Shown: positions 52,258-62,184 of the stretch, in pieces
Layout of the letters: each line of letters opens with the position of its first letter
How positions within the stretch are numbered: position 1 is the stretch's first letter
Assembly: GCF_002138415.1 (NCBI RefSeq)
Contig: NZ_CP015612.1
Span: 1,342,001-1,406,000, forward strand
Direction: 5' to 3'
DNA length: 64,000 nucleotides
Source of the DNA: Stenotrophomonas maltophilia
Lineage (GTDB): Bacteria; Pseudomonadota; Gammaproteobacteria; Xanthomonadales; Xanthomonadaceae
The notes under the pieces: model-generated
Told to the model about the DNA's origin: nothing
Database searches by the model: none
Seen by the model: only the letters and a program-made list of their open reading frames with translations
Translations under genes and position numbers: made by a program

Positions 52258-53115
52258 TTATTCGGGTGCTTTGAGCCAATCCAGGCGGGTGCTGGCACCG
52301 GGTTCACCCAGGTGCTGGCGCAGCGCCGGCAGGGCCGGGCCGACCACCCGGTCGAACTGCCAGGGCGGGTTGAGCAGCAGCATGCCGCTGCCGTTGAGGC
52401 GCAGCGGCGAGTCGTCCGGCCGCACCAGAAACTCGATCGTCATCGCCGATTTCACCGGCAGGGCGGTGGCCTTGCGCAGGAAATGCAGAATGGTGCGGCG
52501 CTGCTTGATCGGGAACCAGACGGCACACGTGGCCTGCGGCCAGCGCGCCAGGGTTTCGGCCAGGGCGGCCAGAACGGCCTGGTATTCAGCGTCCTGGGCC
52601 TCGTAGGGCGGGTCGATCAGGACCAGGCCACGGCCGATCTTGCTACCGTTGAACTTCGGCGGCAGCAGCGAACGCAGCAGCGCATAGCCATCGCCCGCGC
52701 GCACATCAACGCGGCTGTCATGGGCGAACAGGGCCTTCAGCGTGGCCGTTTCGGCTTCCTGCAGCTCACACACCGCCATGCGGTCCTGCGCGCGCATCGC
52801 TTGCGCGCTCAGCAGCGGCGAGCCCGGGTAGTTGGTCAGCGCGCCGACCGGATTGTCGGCCTGCACCGCCTTCAGATAGCGCTCGACCACCTCGGGCAGC
52901 TTGGGCTGGGCCATCAAGCGCATGATCCCGGACTCGGCCTCCAGGGTCTTGCGGCTCTCTTCGCTGGCCAGCAGGTAGCGGCCGGCGCCGCCGTGGGTGT
53001 CGAGCACGAAGAACGGGCTGTCCTTGCGCTTGAAGCTGTCGATCAGGGCCAGCTGCACGATGTGCTTGAGCACATCGGCGTGGTTGCCGGCGTGGAAGGC
53101 GTGGCGATAGTTCAT
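52258..53115 (-). CDS. rlmJ: 23S rRNA (adenine-2030-N6)-methyltransferase
   Basis: This encodes 285 residues. The N-terminus MNYRHAFHAGNHADVLKH is diagnostic of RlmJ, with DTHGGAGRY (SAM site) and the catalytic VLIDPPYE motif. It modifies a single adenine of 23S rRNA. It is divergent from creB, with 47 bases between. Confidence 0.95.
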   Translation of the reverse strand: MNYRHAFHAGNHADVLKHIVQLALIDSFKRKDSPFFVLDTHGGAGRYLLASEESRKTLEAESGIMRLMAQPKLPEVVERYLKAVQADNPVGALTNYPGSPLLSAQAMRAQDRMAVCELQEAETATLKALFAHDSRVDVRAGDGYALLRSLLPPKFNGSKIGRGLVLIDPPYEAQDAEYQAVLAALAETLARWPQATCAVWFPIKQRRTILHFLRKATALPVKSAMTIEFLVRPDDSPLRLNGSGMLLLNPPWQFDRVVGPALPALRQHLGEPGASTRLDWLKAPE

Positions 53116-53162
53116 GGGCGGCAGTGTACGGGGCGGCGGCCGCAGCGGCTATGCTGCGCGCC

Positions 53163-53876
53163 ATGACAGCTCCCGTTGCCCATGTCCTGGTAGTCGAGGA
53201 CGAAGCCGCCATCGCCGAAACCGTGCTCTATGCGCTGCGCAGCGAGGGCTATGCCGCCAGCCACTGCCTGCTGGGCGGGGAGGCGCTGCAACGGCTGCAG
53301 GCCGGGGATATCGACGTGGTGGTGCTGGACGTCGGCCTGCCCGACCTGGGCGGTTTCGAGGTCTGCAGGCGGCTGCGCGCGCAGCCCGGGCCGGTGGCGC
53401 AGCTGCCGGTGATCTTCCTGACCGCCCGCAACGACGAAGTGGACCGCGTGCTCGGCCTGGAGCTGGGCGCCGACGACTACATGACCAAGCCGTTCTCGCC
53501 GCGCGAACTGGTGGCACGGGTGCGTGCGCGCCTGCGCCGTGCGGCACCGGCCGTCGCAGCGCCCAGCGCGGACGCGGGCTGGCAGGAACATGGCGCGTTC
53601 GCCATCGACCGCGAAGGCCGGCGCATCCGTTTCCGCGGACAGGCGCTGGACCTGACCCGTTACGAGTACGCACTGCTGGAAGCATTGCTGCAGCGCCCCG
53701 GAGCCATCCTCAGCCGTGCCCAGCTGATGGACCGTGGCTGGGACAGCAGCGCCGACAGTGCCGACCGCACCGTTGATACCCATGTAAAGACGCTGCGTGC
53801 CAAGCTGCGCGTAGCCGGTGCCAGCGACGACCCGATCCGCACCCACCGTGGCCTTGGCTACGCGCTGGAGGTCTAG
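53163..53876 (+). CDS. creB: Response regulator CreB
   Basis: This encodes 237 residues with start 53163. The receiver domain has VVEDEAA, the phospho-acceptor aspartate in VVVLDVGLPDLGG and MTKPFSP, followed by an OmpR-type winged helix ending in RTHRGLGYALEV. It is followed directly by creC and creD, so it is assigned as CreB. It controls creD and beta-lactam- and envelope-related genes through TTCAC-N6-TTCAC tags. Confidence 0.92.
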   Translation: MTAPVAHVLVVEDEAAIAETVLYALRSEGYAASHCLLGGEALQRLQAGDIDVVVLDVGLPDLGGFEVCRRLRAQPGPVAQLPVIFLTARNDEVDRVLGLELGADDYMTKPFSPRELVARVRARLRRAAPAVAAPSADAGWQEHGAFAIDREGRRIRFRGQALDLTRYEYALLEALLQRPGAILSRAQLMDRGWDSSADSADRTVDTHVKTLRAKLRVAGASDDPIRTHRGLGYALEV

Positions 53877-53879
53877 CCA

Positions 53880-55340
53880 ATGCGCCTGGTGCTGAAGCTG
53901 TTCCTGGGCTTCTTCCTGATCACCGGCATCGCCGCCTTCTTCGTGATGCGCGTGTTCGTCAACGAAGTGAAGCCGGGTGTGCGCCAGGCGATGGAATCGA
54001 CCCTGGTCGACGCCGCCAACGTACTGGCCGAGATGGCCGCCGCCGACGTCAAGGCGGGCACCATCCGCAGCGGCAGCTTCACCCGCAACTTGGCCAAGGC
54101 GCGCCAGCGCGACCTGAAGGCGATGGTCTGGCGTTTCCCGAAGCGTTCGCTCGATTACCGGGTGACCATCACTGATGCCAAGGGCATCGTCATCTACGAC
54201 TCGCTGGGCCGCGACCTCGGACGTGACAATTCGCGCTGGAACGATGTCTACCGCACCCTGCGTGGGGAGTACGGCGCCCGCTCCAGCCCGGAGGTGCCAG
54301 GCGAAGAAGGCGATACGGTGATGCATGTGGCGGCGCCGGTATATGACCCGGCCGATGGACGGACCCTCATCGGCGTGCTCAGCCTGGCGCAGCCCAACCG
54401 CAGCATTGATCCGTTCATCGCCGCCAGCCAGCGCGCGATCATCGAGCGCGGTGCCTGGCTGATCGGGCTGTCGGCGCTGGTCGGCGTGCTGGTGACCATG
54501 TGGTTGACCACTGGCCTCGGTCAGCTCAGCCGCTATGCACGCGCGGTCAGCGCCGGCGAACCGGTGCCACCACCACGGCGCCGCCGCGATGAGATCGGCG
54601 ATCTTGGGCAGGCGCTGGAAACGATGCGCCGCAAGCTGGAAGGCAAGGCCTACGTCGAGCAGTACGTGCAGTCGCTGACGCATGAGATGAAGAGCCCGCT
54701 GGCGGCCATCCGCGGCGCCGCCGAGCTGCTGCAGGAACCATTGCCGGAGGCCGATCGCGTGCATTTCGCGCGCAGCATTGTCGACCAGCAGGAGCGGCTG
54801 ACCGAGACCATCGACAAGCTACTGGCGCTGGCCGAAGTGGAACAGCACGGTTGGCTGCAGACCCGCGACCGGATCGCGCTGCCGGCATTGCTGGCCGATG
54901 CGGCCGCTGCCGCGCAGGTGCGCGCACAGGCGGCGGGCGTGCAGGTCCGCATCGACAGCGTGCCCGACCTGCAGGTGCAGGGCGACGGCTACCTGCTGCG
55001 GCAGGCACTGCACAACCTGATCGACAACGCGATTGCCTTCTCGCCGTCCGGCGCGGAGATCGCGCTGCGGGCCGAGGTGGACGGGCAGGGCGTGCGCCTG
55101 CAGGTGGCCGATCGCGGTGCCGGCATCCCGGACTATGCGCGCGAACGGGTGTTCGAGCGCTTCTATTCGCTGGCCAGCCCCGGCAGCGGGCGTCGCAGTT
55201 CCGGCCTGGGCCTGCCGTTCGTGCAGGAAGTCGCGCGCCTGCACGATGGGCGCGCCAGTGTCGATGTCCGCGAGGGCGGAGGTACCGTGGCCAGCCTGTG
55301 GCTGCCGTTGGGTGCGCCGGGCCAGCGCCCGCGCCGCTGA
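53880..55340 (+). CDS. creC: Sensor histidine kinase CreC
   Basis: This encodes 486 residues. TM1 is at about 7-25 and TM2 near 180-202, with a periplasmic sensor domain between (DAANVLAEMAAADVKAG). The H-box is LTHEMKSPLAAIRG, and the ATPase motifs are NLIDNAIAFSP, ADRGAGIPD and SGLGLPFVQEV. It lies 3 bases after creB, so they are co-transcribed. It responds to carbon source and cell-wall stress in the enteric and Stenotrophomonas homologues. Confidence 0.92.
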   Translation: MRLVLKLFLGFFLITGIAAFFVMRVFVNEVKPGVRQAMESTLVDAANVLAEMAAADVKAGTIRSGSFTRNLAKARQRDLKAMVWRFPKRSLDYRVTITDAKGIVIYDSLGRDLGRDNSRWNDVYRTLRGEYGARSSPEVPGEEGDTVMHVAAPVYDPADGRTLIGVLSLAQPNRSIDPFIAASQRAIIERGAWLIGLSALVGVLVTMWLTTGLGQLSRYARAVSAGEPVPPPRRRRDEIGDLGQALETMRRKLEGKAYVEQYVQSLTHEMKSPLAAIRGAAELLQEPLPEADRVHFARSIVDQQERLTETIDKLLALAEVEQHGWLQTRDRIALPALLADAAAAAQVRAQAAGVQVRIDSVPDLQVQGDGYLLRQALHNLIDNAIAFSPSGAEIALRAEVDGQGVRLQVADRGAGIPDYARERVFERFYSLASPGSGRRSSGLGLPFVQEVARLHDGRASVDVREGGGTVASLWLPLGAPGQRPRR

Positions 55341-55341
55341 C

Positions 55342-55357
55342 TTCACACTCGCTTCAA
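55342..55357 (+). promoter_or_regulatory. CreB-binding (cre) tag upstream of creD
   Basis: TTCAC-ACTCGC-TTCAA matches TTCAC-N6-TTCAC with one mismatch. It lies in the creC-creD gap, 65 bases upstream of the creD start, so CreB should activate creD here. Confidence 0.65.
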
Positions 55358-55421
55358 ATTCGCCACAAACCCTGCTCACCGCGGCGGTCCATCCTGCAGC
55401 CCTCTCCAACGAGGATGGACC

Positions 55422-56741
55422 ATGAAATCCCTGAAGATGCTGCTGCGGTTCGCCATTGTCGGCGGGCTGATCCTGCTGCTGCTGGTGCCGCTGACGATGA
55501 TCCGCGGGGTCATCAACGAACGCAGTGCTTACCGCGACGAGGCCTTCTCGCGGGTGGCCGACAGCCGCGCCGGAGCACAGCAGCTGGTGGGCCCGGTACG
55601 GGTGGTGCCATGGGTGGAACGCAAGCAGGTTGAGCTGGTTGACCCGCTGGGCGTCAAGAAGACCGAGGTGCAGGTCACCGAGGGGCACTGGCTGCAGATG
55701 CCGGCGTCGCTGGAGGTGGGCGGCGAGATGCTGCCGAGCCAGCGTGAGGTCGGCCTGTTCAAGGTGCCGGTATACAGCTGGAACGGCCAGATGAAGGCGA
55801 CGTTCGCTGCAGACGACTATCCGGTGAAGGCCGGCCGCAGCTACGGCCAGCCGTATGTGGCGGTGGGCATTTCCGATGTGCGTGGCCTGGTCGGTACGCC
55901 GAACCTGCGCGTGGATGGCAAGCAACTGCGGTTGCTGCCGGGCGTTGGCGCGGCCAGCGAGGTGGGGCGAGGCCTGCATGCGCCGGTGGCCGGTTTCGCT
56001 GCGGAACAGGGCGGCACGCTGGCTGCCAGCACCGTTGAACTGGAGCTGCGCCTGGATGGCAGCCGCATGCTGTCGGTGGTGCCGGTGGGCGATGACACCC
56101 ACATCGCGCTGCGTTCGAGCTGGCCGCATCCGTCGTTCAGCGGTGCGTTCCTGCCCAACGAGCGCCGTGTCGACGCACAGGGCTTCGATGCGCGCTGGGC
56201 GGTGTCCTCGCTGGCCTCCGACGCACAGCGACAGCTGCGCAATGATGGTTCGGTCGACTCGCAGGCGGTGACGGTGTCGCTGGTCGATCCGGTCGATACC
56301 TACACCCAGGCCGACCGTGCCTCGAAGTACGGCGTGCTGTTCGTGCTGCTCACCTTCGTTGGCTTCATCCTGTTCGAGCTGATCAGGTCGCTGCGCATCC
56401 ACCCGCTGCAGTACCTCATGGTGGGCCTGGCGCTGGCGATCTTCTTCCTGCTGCTGATCAGTCTGTCCGAGCACATCGCGTTCTGGAAGGCGTACCTGGT
56501 ATCGGCGGTGGCCTGTATCGGCCTGCAGGCGGTGTACCTGGCCAACGTGCTGGGCCACTGGAAGCGCGGCCTCGGCTTCGCTGCGCTGCTGACCGTGTTG
56601 TATGGCGCGCTGTATGGCCTGCTGGTGTCGGAGAACAACGCGCTGCTGATGGGTTCGCTGCTGCTGTTCGTGATCCTGGCGCTGGCGATGTGGGTGACCC
56701 GCCGGGTGGACTGGTACGCGCTTGGCGCGGAACTGAAGTAA
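55422..56741 (+). CDS. creD: Inner-membrane protein CreD
   Basis: This encodes 439 residues. TM1 is near 9-28 (FAIVGGLILLLLVPLTMIRG), followed by a large periplasmic beta-rich domain with RVVPWVERKQ, and a C-terminal cluster of five or six TM helices from about 300. This is the CreD family, which maintains envelope integrity and is the classical CreBC target. A cre tag precedes it. Confidence 0.92.
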   Translation: MKSLKMLLRFAIVGGLILLLLVPLTMIRGVINERSAYRDEAFSRVADSRAGAQQLVGPVRVVPWVERKQVELVDPLGVKKTEVQVTEGHWLQMPASLEVGGEMLPSQREVGLFKVPVYSWNGQMKATFAADDYPVKAGRSYGQPYVAVGISDVRGLVGTPNLRVDGKQLRLLPGVGAASEVGRGLHAPVAGFAAEQGGTLAASTVELELRLDGSRMLSVVPVGDDTHIALRSSWPHPSFSGAFLPNERRVDAQGFDARWAVSSLASDAQRQLRNDGSVDSQAVTVSLVDPVDTYTQADRASKYGVLFVLLTFVGFILFELIRSLRIHPLQYLMVGLALAIFFLLLISLSEHIAFWKAYLVSAVACIGLQAVYLANVLGHWKRGLGFAALLTVLYGALYGLLVSENNALLMGSLLLFVILALAMWVTRRVDWYALGAELK

Positions 56742-56751
56742 GGAGCACGCC

Positions 56752-57162
56752 ATGAGCTGGCGCCAGGGATTGCGGCAACGGGCACGGCAGGGCATTCCGG
56801 CCCTGCTGGAAGTGGATGCACTGCTGCAGGCACATGGCGTGCTGGCGGCCCTACCGGGGGCACGGATCGCCCCCGGCCTGGTCCGCTTCCAGCTGGCAGC
56901 AGTGAGCTGCGAGGGATTGCAGGGCCAGGGACTGGCCTGGCTGCAGGGCGCACGGCAGGGACGCGGTGCGCTGGCCGGCAGGGTGCCGCGCTACCGGCCA
57001 TGGAAGGCCGGGGCGGAGGCGCTGGCCGAGATCGGTATCGGTGGCCTGCCCGAGGACTGGCCCGCACATGCGGCGGTGTACGGCTGCAGCAGCATCGACC
57101 GGCGGCACTGGTTGCTGCTGCTGCCGGAACGGGCGCAGCTGTGGCTGGGATGGAGTGGGTGA
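56752..57162 (+). CDS. Unknown protein downstream of creD
   Basis: This encodes 136 residues with AAGGAG 5 bases before the ATG, 10 bases after the creD stop, so it belongs to the creBCD operon. It is alanine-, leucine- and glycine-rich, with no signal peptide or recognised motif. It has a tryptophan-rich C-terminus (HWLLLLPERAQLWLGW). It could be a CreD-associated cytoplasmic protein. Confidence 0.55.
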   Translation: MSWRQGLRQRARQGIPALLEVDALLQAHGVLAALPGARIAPGLVRFQLAAVSCEGLQGQGLAWLQGARQGRGALAGRVPRYRPWKAGAEALAEIGIGGLPEDWPAHAAVYGCSSIDRRHWLLLLPERAQLWLGWSG

Positions 57163-57289
57163 TTCGGCTGTTCATCCACGCATGGCGTGGATCTACTGTC
57201 GCTGTCCATGACCGATGGGACGGTATCGGCGCGCCCCTGCTGGCTAGACTCGATGGGTTGATGATCGAGCCGAAGGGCAGGGGTGCGAT

Positions 57290-58882
57290 GTGTTGAAGTG
57301 GGGCATGCTGGCCGCAGCGCTGGCGATGGGTGGCAATGCAGGCGCGCAGCAGCGCGAGCCGGTGGACCTGGACATGGTCAGCCGCATCCGCCAGGAGGCC
57401 TTCCACCGTTCGCAGGTGATGGACACCTTCAGCTACCTCACCGAGCGCATCGGCCCGCGCCTGACCAACTCGCCGGCGATGGGCCGCGCCAATGCGTGGA
57501 CCCGCGGCAAGTTCAACGAATGGAAGCTGGACAACGTCCACGACGAAGCCTTCGACGACTTCGGGCGCGGCTGGGAGTTCACCTCGGCCAGCGTGGAGAT
57601 GCTGGGTGATCGCGTGCAGCCGCTGCATGCGCTGCCCAAGGCCTGGACCCCTGGAACGAAGGGCCCGGTTGAAGGCGAACTGGTGCAGGTCGAGATCAAG
57701 AAGCCCGAAGACATCGAGAAGTACCGTGGCAAGCTGCGCGGCAAGATCCTGCTGCTGGGCGAGGCGCGCGAGTACAAGCGCGGCACCGAGCCCGATTCGC
57801 ACCGCCATGACGCCACCTCGCTGGAAGGCCTGCAGGAGTTCACCCTGCCCAAGGACAAGGACGCCACCGCCGAGCGTGCCAAGCGGGTCAAGGAGTACCA
57901 GGAGCGCCAGCAGCTGGCGTCCAAGGTCAATGCGTTCTTCGTGGAAGAAGGCGCGCTGGCCTCGATCAGCATCAGCAGCTGGGACAACGGCATCATCCGC
58001 GTTGCTGGTGGTGGCTCGCGCAAGGCGGGTGAGTCGGTGGGCATTCCCGAGCTGGCGATGATCAGCGAGCACTTCAATCCGCTGGTGCGCGCGCTGGAGG
58101 CCAAGCAGACCGTGCGCCTGCGCGTGGATGTGGCCGCGCGTTTCACCGATGAGGCCGACCAGCCCGGTTACAACACGCTGGCCGAGATCCGTGGCAGCAG
58201 CAAGCCGGATGAAGTGGTGATGATCGGCGCGCACCTGGATTCCTGGCACAGCGGTACCGGTGCGGCCGACAACGCGGCCGGCGTGGCGGTGATGATGGAG
58301 GCGATGCGCATCCTCAAGGCTACGGGCGCCAAGCCCAAGCGCACCATCCGGGTGGCGCTGTGGAGCGGTGAGGAGCAGGGCCTGATCGGCTCGCAGGCCT
58401 ATGTGGCCAAGCACTTCGGTCGTTTCCCGGAACCCACCGACCCGGCGCAGAAGGCGCTGCCGGCCTCGCTGCGCGAGCCAACCGGCGCGCTGCAGAAGAC
58501 CCGCGATTACAGCAAGTTCCAGGTCTACTTCAACATGGACAACGGCTCCGGCCGCTTCCGTGGCATCTATGCGCAGGAAAACCTCGCAGCGATGCCGATC
58601 TTCGAAGCCTGGCTGGCGCCGTTCCATGACGTGGGTGCCACCACCGTGGCGACCCGCAACACCGGCAGCACCGACCACATCAGTTTCGACCGCATCGGCC
58701 TGCCGGGCTTCCAGTTCATCCAGGACCGGCTGGACTACTTCACCAACGTCCACCACAGCCACCTGGACACCTGGGACCACGCAGAACCGGAAGACCTGAA
58801 GCAGGCCGCAGCCATCGTCGCCTCGTTCGCCTACAACGCCGCGACGCGCGAGCAGTCCTTCCCGCGCAAGGTGGAACCGTAA
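57290..58882 (+). CDS. M28-family zinc aminopeptidase/carboxypeptidase
   Basis: This encodes 530 residues. GTG 57290 or TTG 57293 starts the frame. A signal peptide ends near NAGAQQR. The two-zinc site is seen as [35 protein letters not shown] and STDHISF. A PA-like insertion lies between about 110 and 240. It is an extracytoplasmic peptidase. The stop TAA shares its first bases with a 26-bp repeat arm that begins at 58881, so the repeat abuts the reading frame. Confidence 0.88.
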   Translation: MLKWGMLAAALAMGGNAGAQQREPVDLDMVSRIRQEAFHRSQVMDTFSYLTERIGPRLTNSPAMGRANAWTRGKFNEWKLDNVHDEAFDDFGRGWEFTSASVEMLGDRVQPLHALPKAWTPGTKGPVEGELVQVEIKKPEDIEKYRGKLRGKILLLGEAREYKRGTEPDSHRHDATSLEGLQEFTLPKDKDATAERAKRVKEYQERQQLASKVNAFFVEEGALASISISSWDNGIIRVAGGGSRKAGESVGIPELAMISEHFNPLVRALEAKQTVRLRVDVAARFTDEADQPGYNTLAEIRGSSKPDEVVMIGAHLDSWHSGTGAADNAAGVAVMMEAMRILKATGAKPKRTIRVALWSGEEQGLIGSQAYVAKHFGRFPEPTDPAQKALPASLREPTGALQKTRDYSKFQVYFNMDNGSGRFRGIYAQENLAAMPIFEAWLAPFHDVGATTVATRNTGSTDHISFDRIGLPGFQFIQDRLDYFTNVHHSHLDTWDHAEPEDLKQAAAIVASFAYNAATREQSFPRKVEP

Positions 58883-58980
58883 AAGGGGACGGAGGGGATT
58901 AAGTCGTTTCTCCCCTCCGTTTCCCGGTTGCAGCGGCCAAGGGCTGGGCAATCGCGACTTAATCCCCTCCGTCCCCTTTT
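58881..58980. repeat. Inverted-repeat element with 26-bp perfect arms, copy 2
   Basis: Arms at 58881-58906 and 58955-58980 are identical to those of copy 1 at 16835-16909, here with a 48-base centre that itself holds a partial arm (TCCCCTCCGTTTCCC). It lies between the M28 gene and gltX and likely terminates the former. Confidence 0.85.
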
Positions 58981-59036
58981 TCCGTCGGGGGCGGTGGGCT
59001 GGTAAAATCGGGGGATTCCCGTTCCTCGAGCCGTCC

Positions 59037-60440
59037 ATGACCTGCCGCACCCGCTTCGCCCCCAGTCCCACCGGCTACCTGCACATCGGTGGTGCCCGCA
59101 CTGCGCTGTACTGCTGGCTGGAGGCCCGCCACCGTGGCGGCGAGTTCGTGCTGCGCATCGAGGACACCGACCGTGAACGCAGCACCCAGGGGGCGATCGA
59201 CGCGATCCTGGAGGCGATGGAATGGCTGGGCCTGGACTATGACGAAGGCCCGATCTACCAGACCGACCGCGTCGCCCGTTACCTGGAAGTGGCCGAGCAG
59301 CTGGTGGCCGACGGCAAGGCGTACTACGCCTACGAAACCCGCGAAGAGCTGGACGCGATGCGCGAGGCCGCCATGGCCAGGCAGGAGAAGCCGCGCTACA
59401 ACGGTGCTGCGCGCGAGCTGGGCCTGCCGCGCAAGGACGACCCGAACCGTGTCATCCGCTTCAAGAACCCGCTGGAAGGCACGGTGGTGTTCGACGACCT
59501 GATCAAGGGCCGCATCGAGATCGCCAACAGCGAGCTGGATGACATGGTCATCTTCCGCCCGGACGGCTACCCCACCTACAACTTCGCGGTGGTCGTGGAC
59601 GACTGGGACATGGGCATCACCGAGGTCATCCGCGGCGACGACCACATCAACAACACCCCGCGCCAGATCAACCTGTACGAAGGCATCGGCGCGCCGGTGC
59701 CGAAGTTCGGCCACATGCCGATGATCCTGGACGAGCAGGGCGCCAAGCTGTCCAAGCGCACCGGCGCGGCCGACGTGATGCAGTACAAGGACGCCGGCTA
59801 CCTGCCCGATGCGCTGCTGAGCTACCTGGCCAGGCTGGGATGGTCGCACGGTGACCAGGAGCTGTTCAGCCGCCAGGAACTGATCGACCTGTTTGACGTG
59901 AAGGACTGCAATTCCAAGGCCTCGCGCCTGGACATGGCCAAGCTGGGCTGGGTCAACCAGCACTTCCTGAAGACCGAGGACGTGGCCGCGATCGTGCCGC
60001 ACCTGGTCTACCAGCTGCAGAAGCTGGGCCTGGACGTGGCCGCCGGCCCCGCCCCGGAGGACGTGGTGATCGCCCTGCGTGAACGCGTGCAGACCCTGAA
60101 GGAAATGGCCGAGAAGGCCGTGGTCTGGTACCAGCCGCTGACCGAGTACGACGAAGCGGCGGTGGCCAAGCACTTCAAGGCCGGTGCCGAAGTGGCGCTG
60201 GGCAAGGCCCGCGAGCTGCTGGCCGCCCTGCCGGAATGGACCGCCGAGGCGGTGGGCGTGGCCCTGCACGACACCGCCGCCGCGCTGGAAATGGGCATGG
60301 GCAAGGTCGCCCAGCCGCTGCGCGTAGCCATCACCGGCACCCAGGTCAGTCCTGACATTTCCCATACCGTTTACCTGGCCGGCCGCGAGCAGGCCTTGAA
60401 ACGCATTGATGTGGCCATCACCAAGGTAGCAACGGCCTGA
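59037..60440 (+). CDS. gltX: Glutamyl-tRNA synthetase
   Basis: This encodes 467 residues. The HIGH-like signature [11 protein letters not shown] (15-25), IEDTDRERS and the KMSKS-like KLSKRTGA (about 238) are in order, followed by the anticodon-binding helical domain with PLRVAITG. Normal length. It charges tRNA-Glu. zur follows after 34 bases. Confidence 0.97.
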   Translation: MTCRTRFAPSPTGYLHIGGARTALYCWLEARHRGGEFVLRIEDTDRERSTQGAIDAILEAMEWLGLDYDEGPIYQTDRVARYLEVAEQLVADGKAYYAYETREELDAMREAAMARQEKPRYNGAARELGLPRKDDPNRVIRFKNPLEGTVVFDDLIKGRIEIANSELDDMVIFRPDGYPTYNFAVVVDDWDMGITEVIRGDDHINNTPRQINLYEGIGAPVPKFGHMPMILDEQGAKLSKRTGAADVMQYKDAGYLPDALLSYLARLGWSHGDQELFSRQELIDLFDVKDCNSKASRLDMAKLGWVNQHFLKTEDVAAIVPHLVYQLQKLGLDVAAGPAPEDVVIALRERVQTLKEMAEKAVVWYQPLTEYDEAAVAKHFKAGAEVALGKARELLAALPEWTAEAVGVALHDTAAALEMGMGKVAQPLRVAITGTQVSPDISHTVYLAGREQALKRIDVAITKVATA

Positions 60441-60474
60441 GGCATCCTTGCCAGGCCCGAACCGGAGAACACGC

Positions 60475-60966
60475 ATGCCCGCCAAGACCGCCACTGCCTG
60501 TACCGCCCCGCACCACCACGTCCACGACGCATCGGATTTCGTGGCGGTGGTCGAGCGCGTCTCGCGCGAACGCGGGCTGCGCCTGACCCCGATCCGCGCC
60601 AATGTGCTGAAGCTGATCGCCGAGGCCGGCAAGCCGGTCAAGGCCTACGAGCTGCTGGAATGGGTGCGCAACGGCAAGGGCGTGGGCGCCGATGCCCCGC
60701 CCACCGTGTACCGCGCGCTGGACTTCCTCATGGCGAATGGCTTTGTGCACAAGCTGGAGTCGGTCAATGCCTTCGTGGCCTGCCACCATCCCAGCAGCGC
60801 CGCGCATTCGGTGCCGTTCCTGATCTGCAACAGCTGCCACAGCGCGGTGGAACTGGAAGACCGCGAGATCGTCACCCAGCTGGAAAAGCGCGCCAAGGAG
60901 CTGGGTTTCCAGCCGCAGGCACAGACTCTGGAAGTGCACGGCCTCTGCGCGCGCTGCGCGGGCTGA
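60475..60966 (+). CDS. zur: Fur-family zinc uptake regulator
   Basis: This encodes 163 residues with GGAG 8 bases before ATG 60475. The winged helix (RLTPIRANVLKLIAEAGKPVKAYELLE ... PPTVYRALDFL) is followed by a dimerisation domain with the zinc-site residues in CHHPSS and the structural pairs CNSCH and CARC. The sequence matches Zur rather than Fur. It represses zinc uptake genes. It likely forms an operon with gltX. Confidence 0.85.
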   Translation: MPAKTATACTAPHHHVHDASDFVAVVERVSRERGLRLTPIRANVLKLIAEAGKPVKAYELLEWVRNGKGVGADAPPTVYRALDFLMANGFVHKLESVNAFVACHHPSSAAHSVPFLICNSCHSAVELEDREIVTQLEKRAKELGFQPQAQTLEVHGLCARCAG

Positions 60967-61019
60967 AGGCAGGGCGGGATTGGGGTCAGATCCCTTTGCC
61001 ATTGGCATTCATGACAAGG

Positions 61020-62174
61020 CTAGTCCATCGGCTTGGAACGGGTATCCACCCGCACGATCACCGACATGCCGGGCCGCAGCTGCTCTGCCAGCTTCTGACC
61101 TTCATTGATCGATATCCGCACCGGTAGCCGCTGCACCACCTTGGTGAAGTTGCCGCTGGCATTGTCCGGGCGCAGCACGCTGAATTCCGACCCGGTGGCT
61201 GGCGCGATCTCCTGCACGCGGCCGCGCAGCACCTGGCCCTGGAACGCATCCACCGAGAACGTGGCCGGCTGACCGATCGCCATGCCCCAGGTCTGGCCCT
61301 CCTTGTAGTTGGCCACCACCCACAGCGTGTCAGGCACCAGGAACAGCAGCTGCGAACCGGCGGCGACGTACTGGCCCACGCGCACGCTGGCTTCGCTGAC
61401 CTGGCCGTCGCGCGGTGCGTGGATCACCGTGTTGGCCAGGTCGATGCGCGCCAGTTCCAGTTGTGCCTGTGCACTTTCCACCTGGGCCTCCAGGCTCTTG
61501 CGCGCCACCTGGGTCGATACCAGCGTTTCCTCGGCGATGCGGATCTGCGCCTGCGACTGCTGCACGCTGGCCTGTGCCGAGGCCTGGGTGGTGCGGAACT
61601 TGTCGCGATCGTTGACCGACACCAGTTGCTGCGCAGCCAGTTCCTCATAGCGTTTCAATTCATTGCGTGACCGCTGCAGTTCGGCCTGCCCGGCCGACAG
61701 TGTGGCCTGTGCAGAGGCGATCTGCGCACGGTTCTGTGCCTGCGACTGGTCGGAGTTGGCCAGTGCCGCGCGTGCGCTGTCCAGCGTTGCCTGTGCCTGG
61801 GCGACACGCTGGGCATAGATGCGGTCATCGATGCGCAGCAGTGGCTCGCCCTGCTTCACGTGCTGGAAGTCCTTCACCAGCACCTCGGTCACGTAGCCGT
61901 TCACCTGTGGCGCCATTACGGTGATCTGCCCGCGCACATAGGCGTTGTCGGTCACCATCACGCTGCTGGTGAACGGCCACAGGTGCCAGGCGCGCAGGAT
62001 CAGCGCGATGCCCAGCAGGGCGACCACCACCATCACCACCACGCTGCGCGCGCTGGGCTTGAGGTACTTCGGCGCGACCGCCGGTTCAGCGGGCGTGGGT
62101 GCAGGCGCCGCGTCGGTCGGTGGCGGTGGGGTCACGTTGTCGGTGTCGTCGGGTCGGGGCGGGACGGGGGGCAT
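61020..62174 (-). CDS. emrA: EmrA/HlyD-type membrane fusion protein
   Basis: This encodes 384 residues. The N-terminus is proline-rich and cytoplasmic, with one TM helix at about 43-62 (VVVMVVVALLGIALILRAW). The lipoyl halves are VTEVLVKDFQHVKQGEPLLRIDD and IHAPRDGQVSEASVRVGQYV, flanking a coiled-coil hairpin with alanine/glutamine heptads. It pairs with the DHA2 transporter 10 bases upstream and needs a TolC-like channel encoded elsewhere. The order regulator-emrB-emrA differs from the emrCAB arrangement. Confidence 0.88.
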   Translation of the reverse strand: MPPVPPRPDDTDNVTPPPPTDAAPAPTPAEPAVAPKYLKPSARSVVVMVVVALLGIALILRAWHLWPFTSSVMVTDNAYVRGQITVMAPQVNGYVTEVLVKDFQHVKQGEPLLRIDDRIYAQRVAQAQATLDSARAALANSDQSQAQNRAQIASAQATLSAGQAELQRSRNELKRYEELAAQQLVSVNDRDKFRTTQASAQASVQQSQAQIRIAEETLVSTQVARKSLEAQVESAQAQLELARIDLANTVIHAPRDGQVSEASVRVGQYVAAGSQLLFLVPDTLWVVANYKEGQTWGMAIGQPATFSVDAFQGQVLRGRVQEIAPATGSEFSVLRPDNASGNFTKVVQRLPVRISINEGQKLAEQLRPGMSVIVRVDTRSKPMD

Positions 62175-62184
62175 GGTGGAGGAC

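Noticed and set aside
54819..56795. Long minus-strand frame opposite creC/creD
   Set aside because: It overlaps two well-supported genes; its sequence is histidine- and glutamine-rich noise.
60981..61010. Repeat-like TGGGGTCAGATCCCTTTGCC segment after zur
   Set aside because: It resembles repeat sequences common in xanthomonads, but only one partial copy is visible here, so it is not claimed as a feature.
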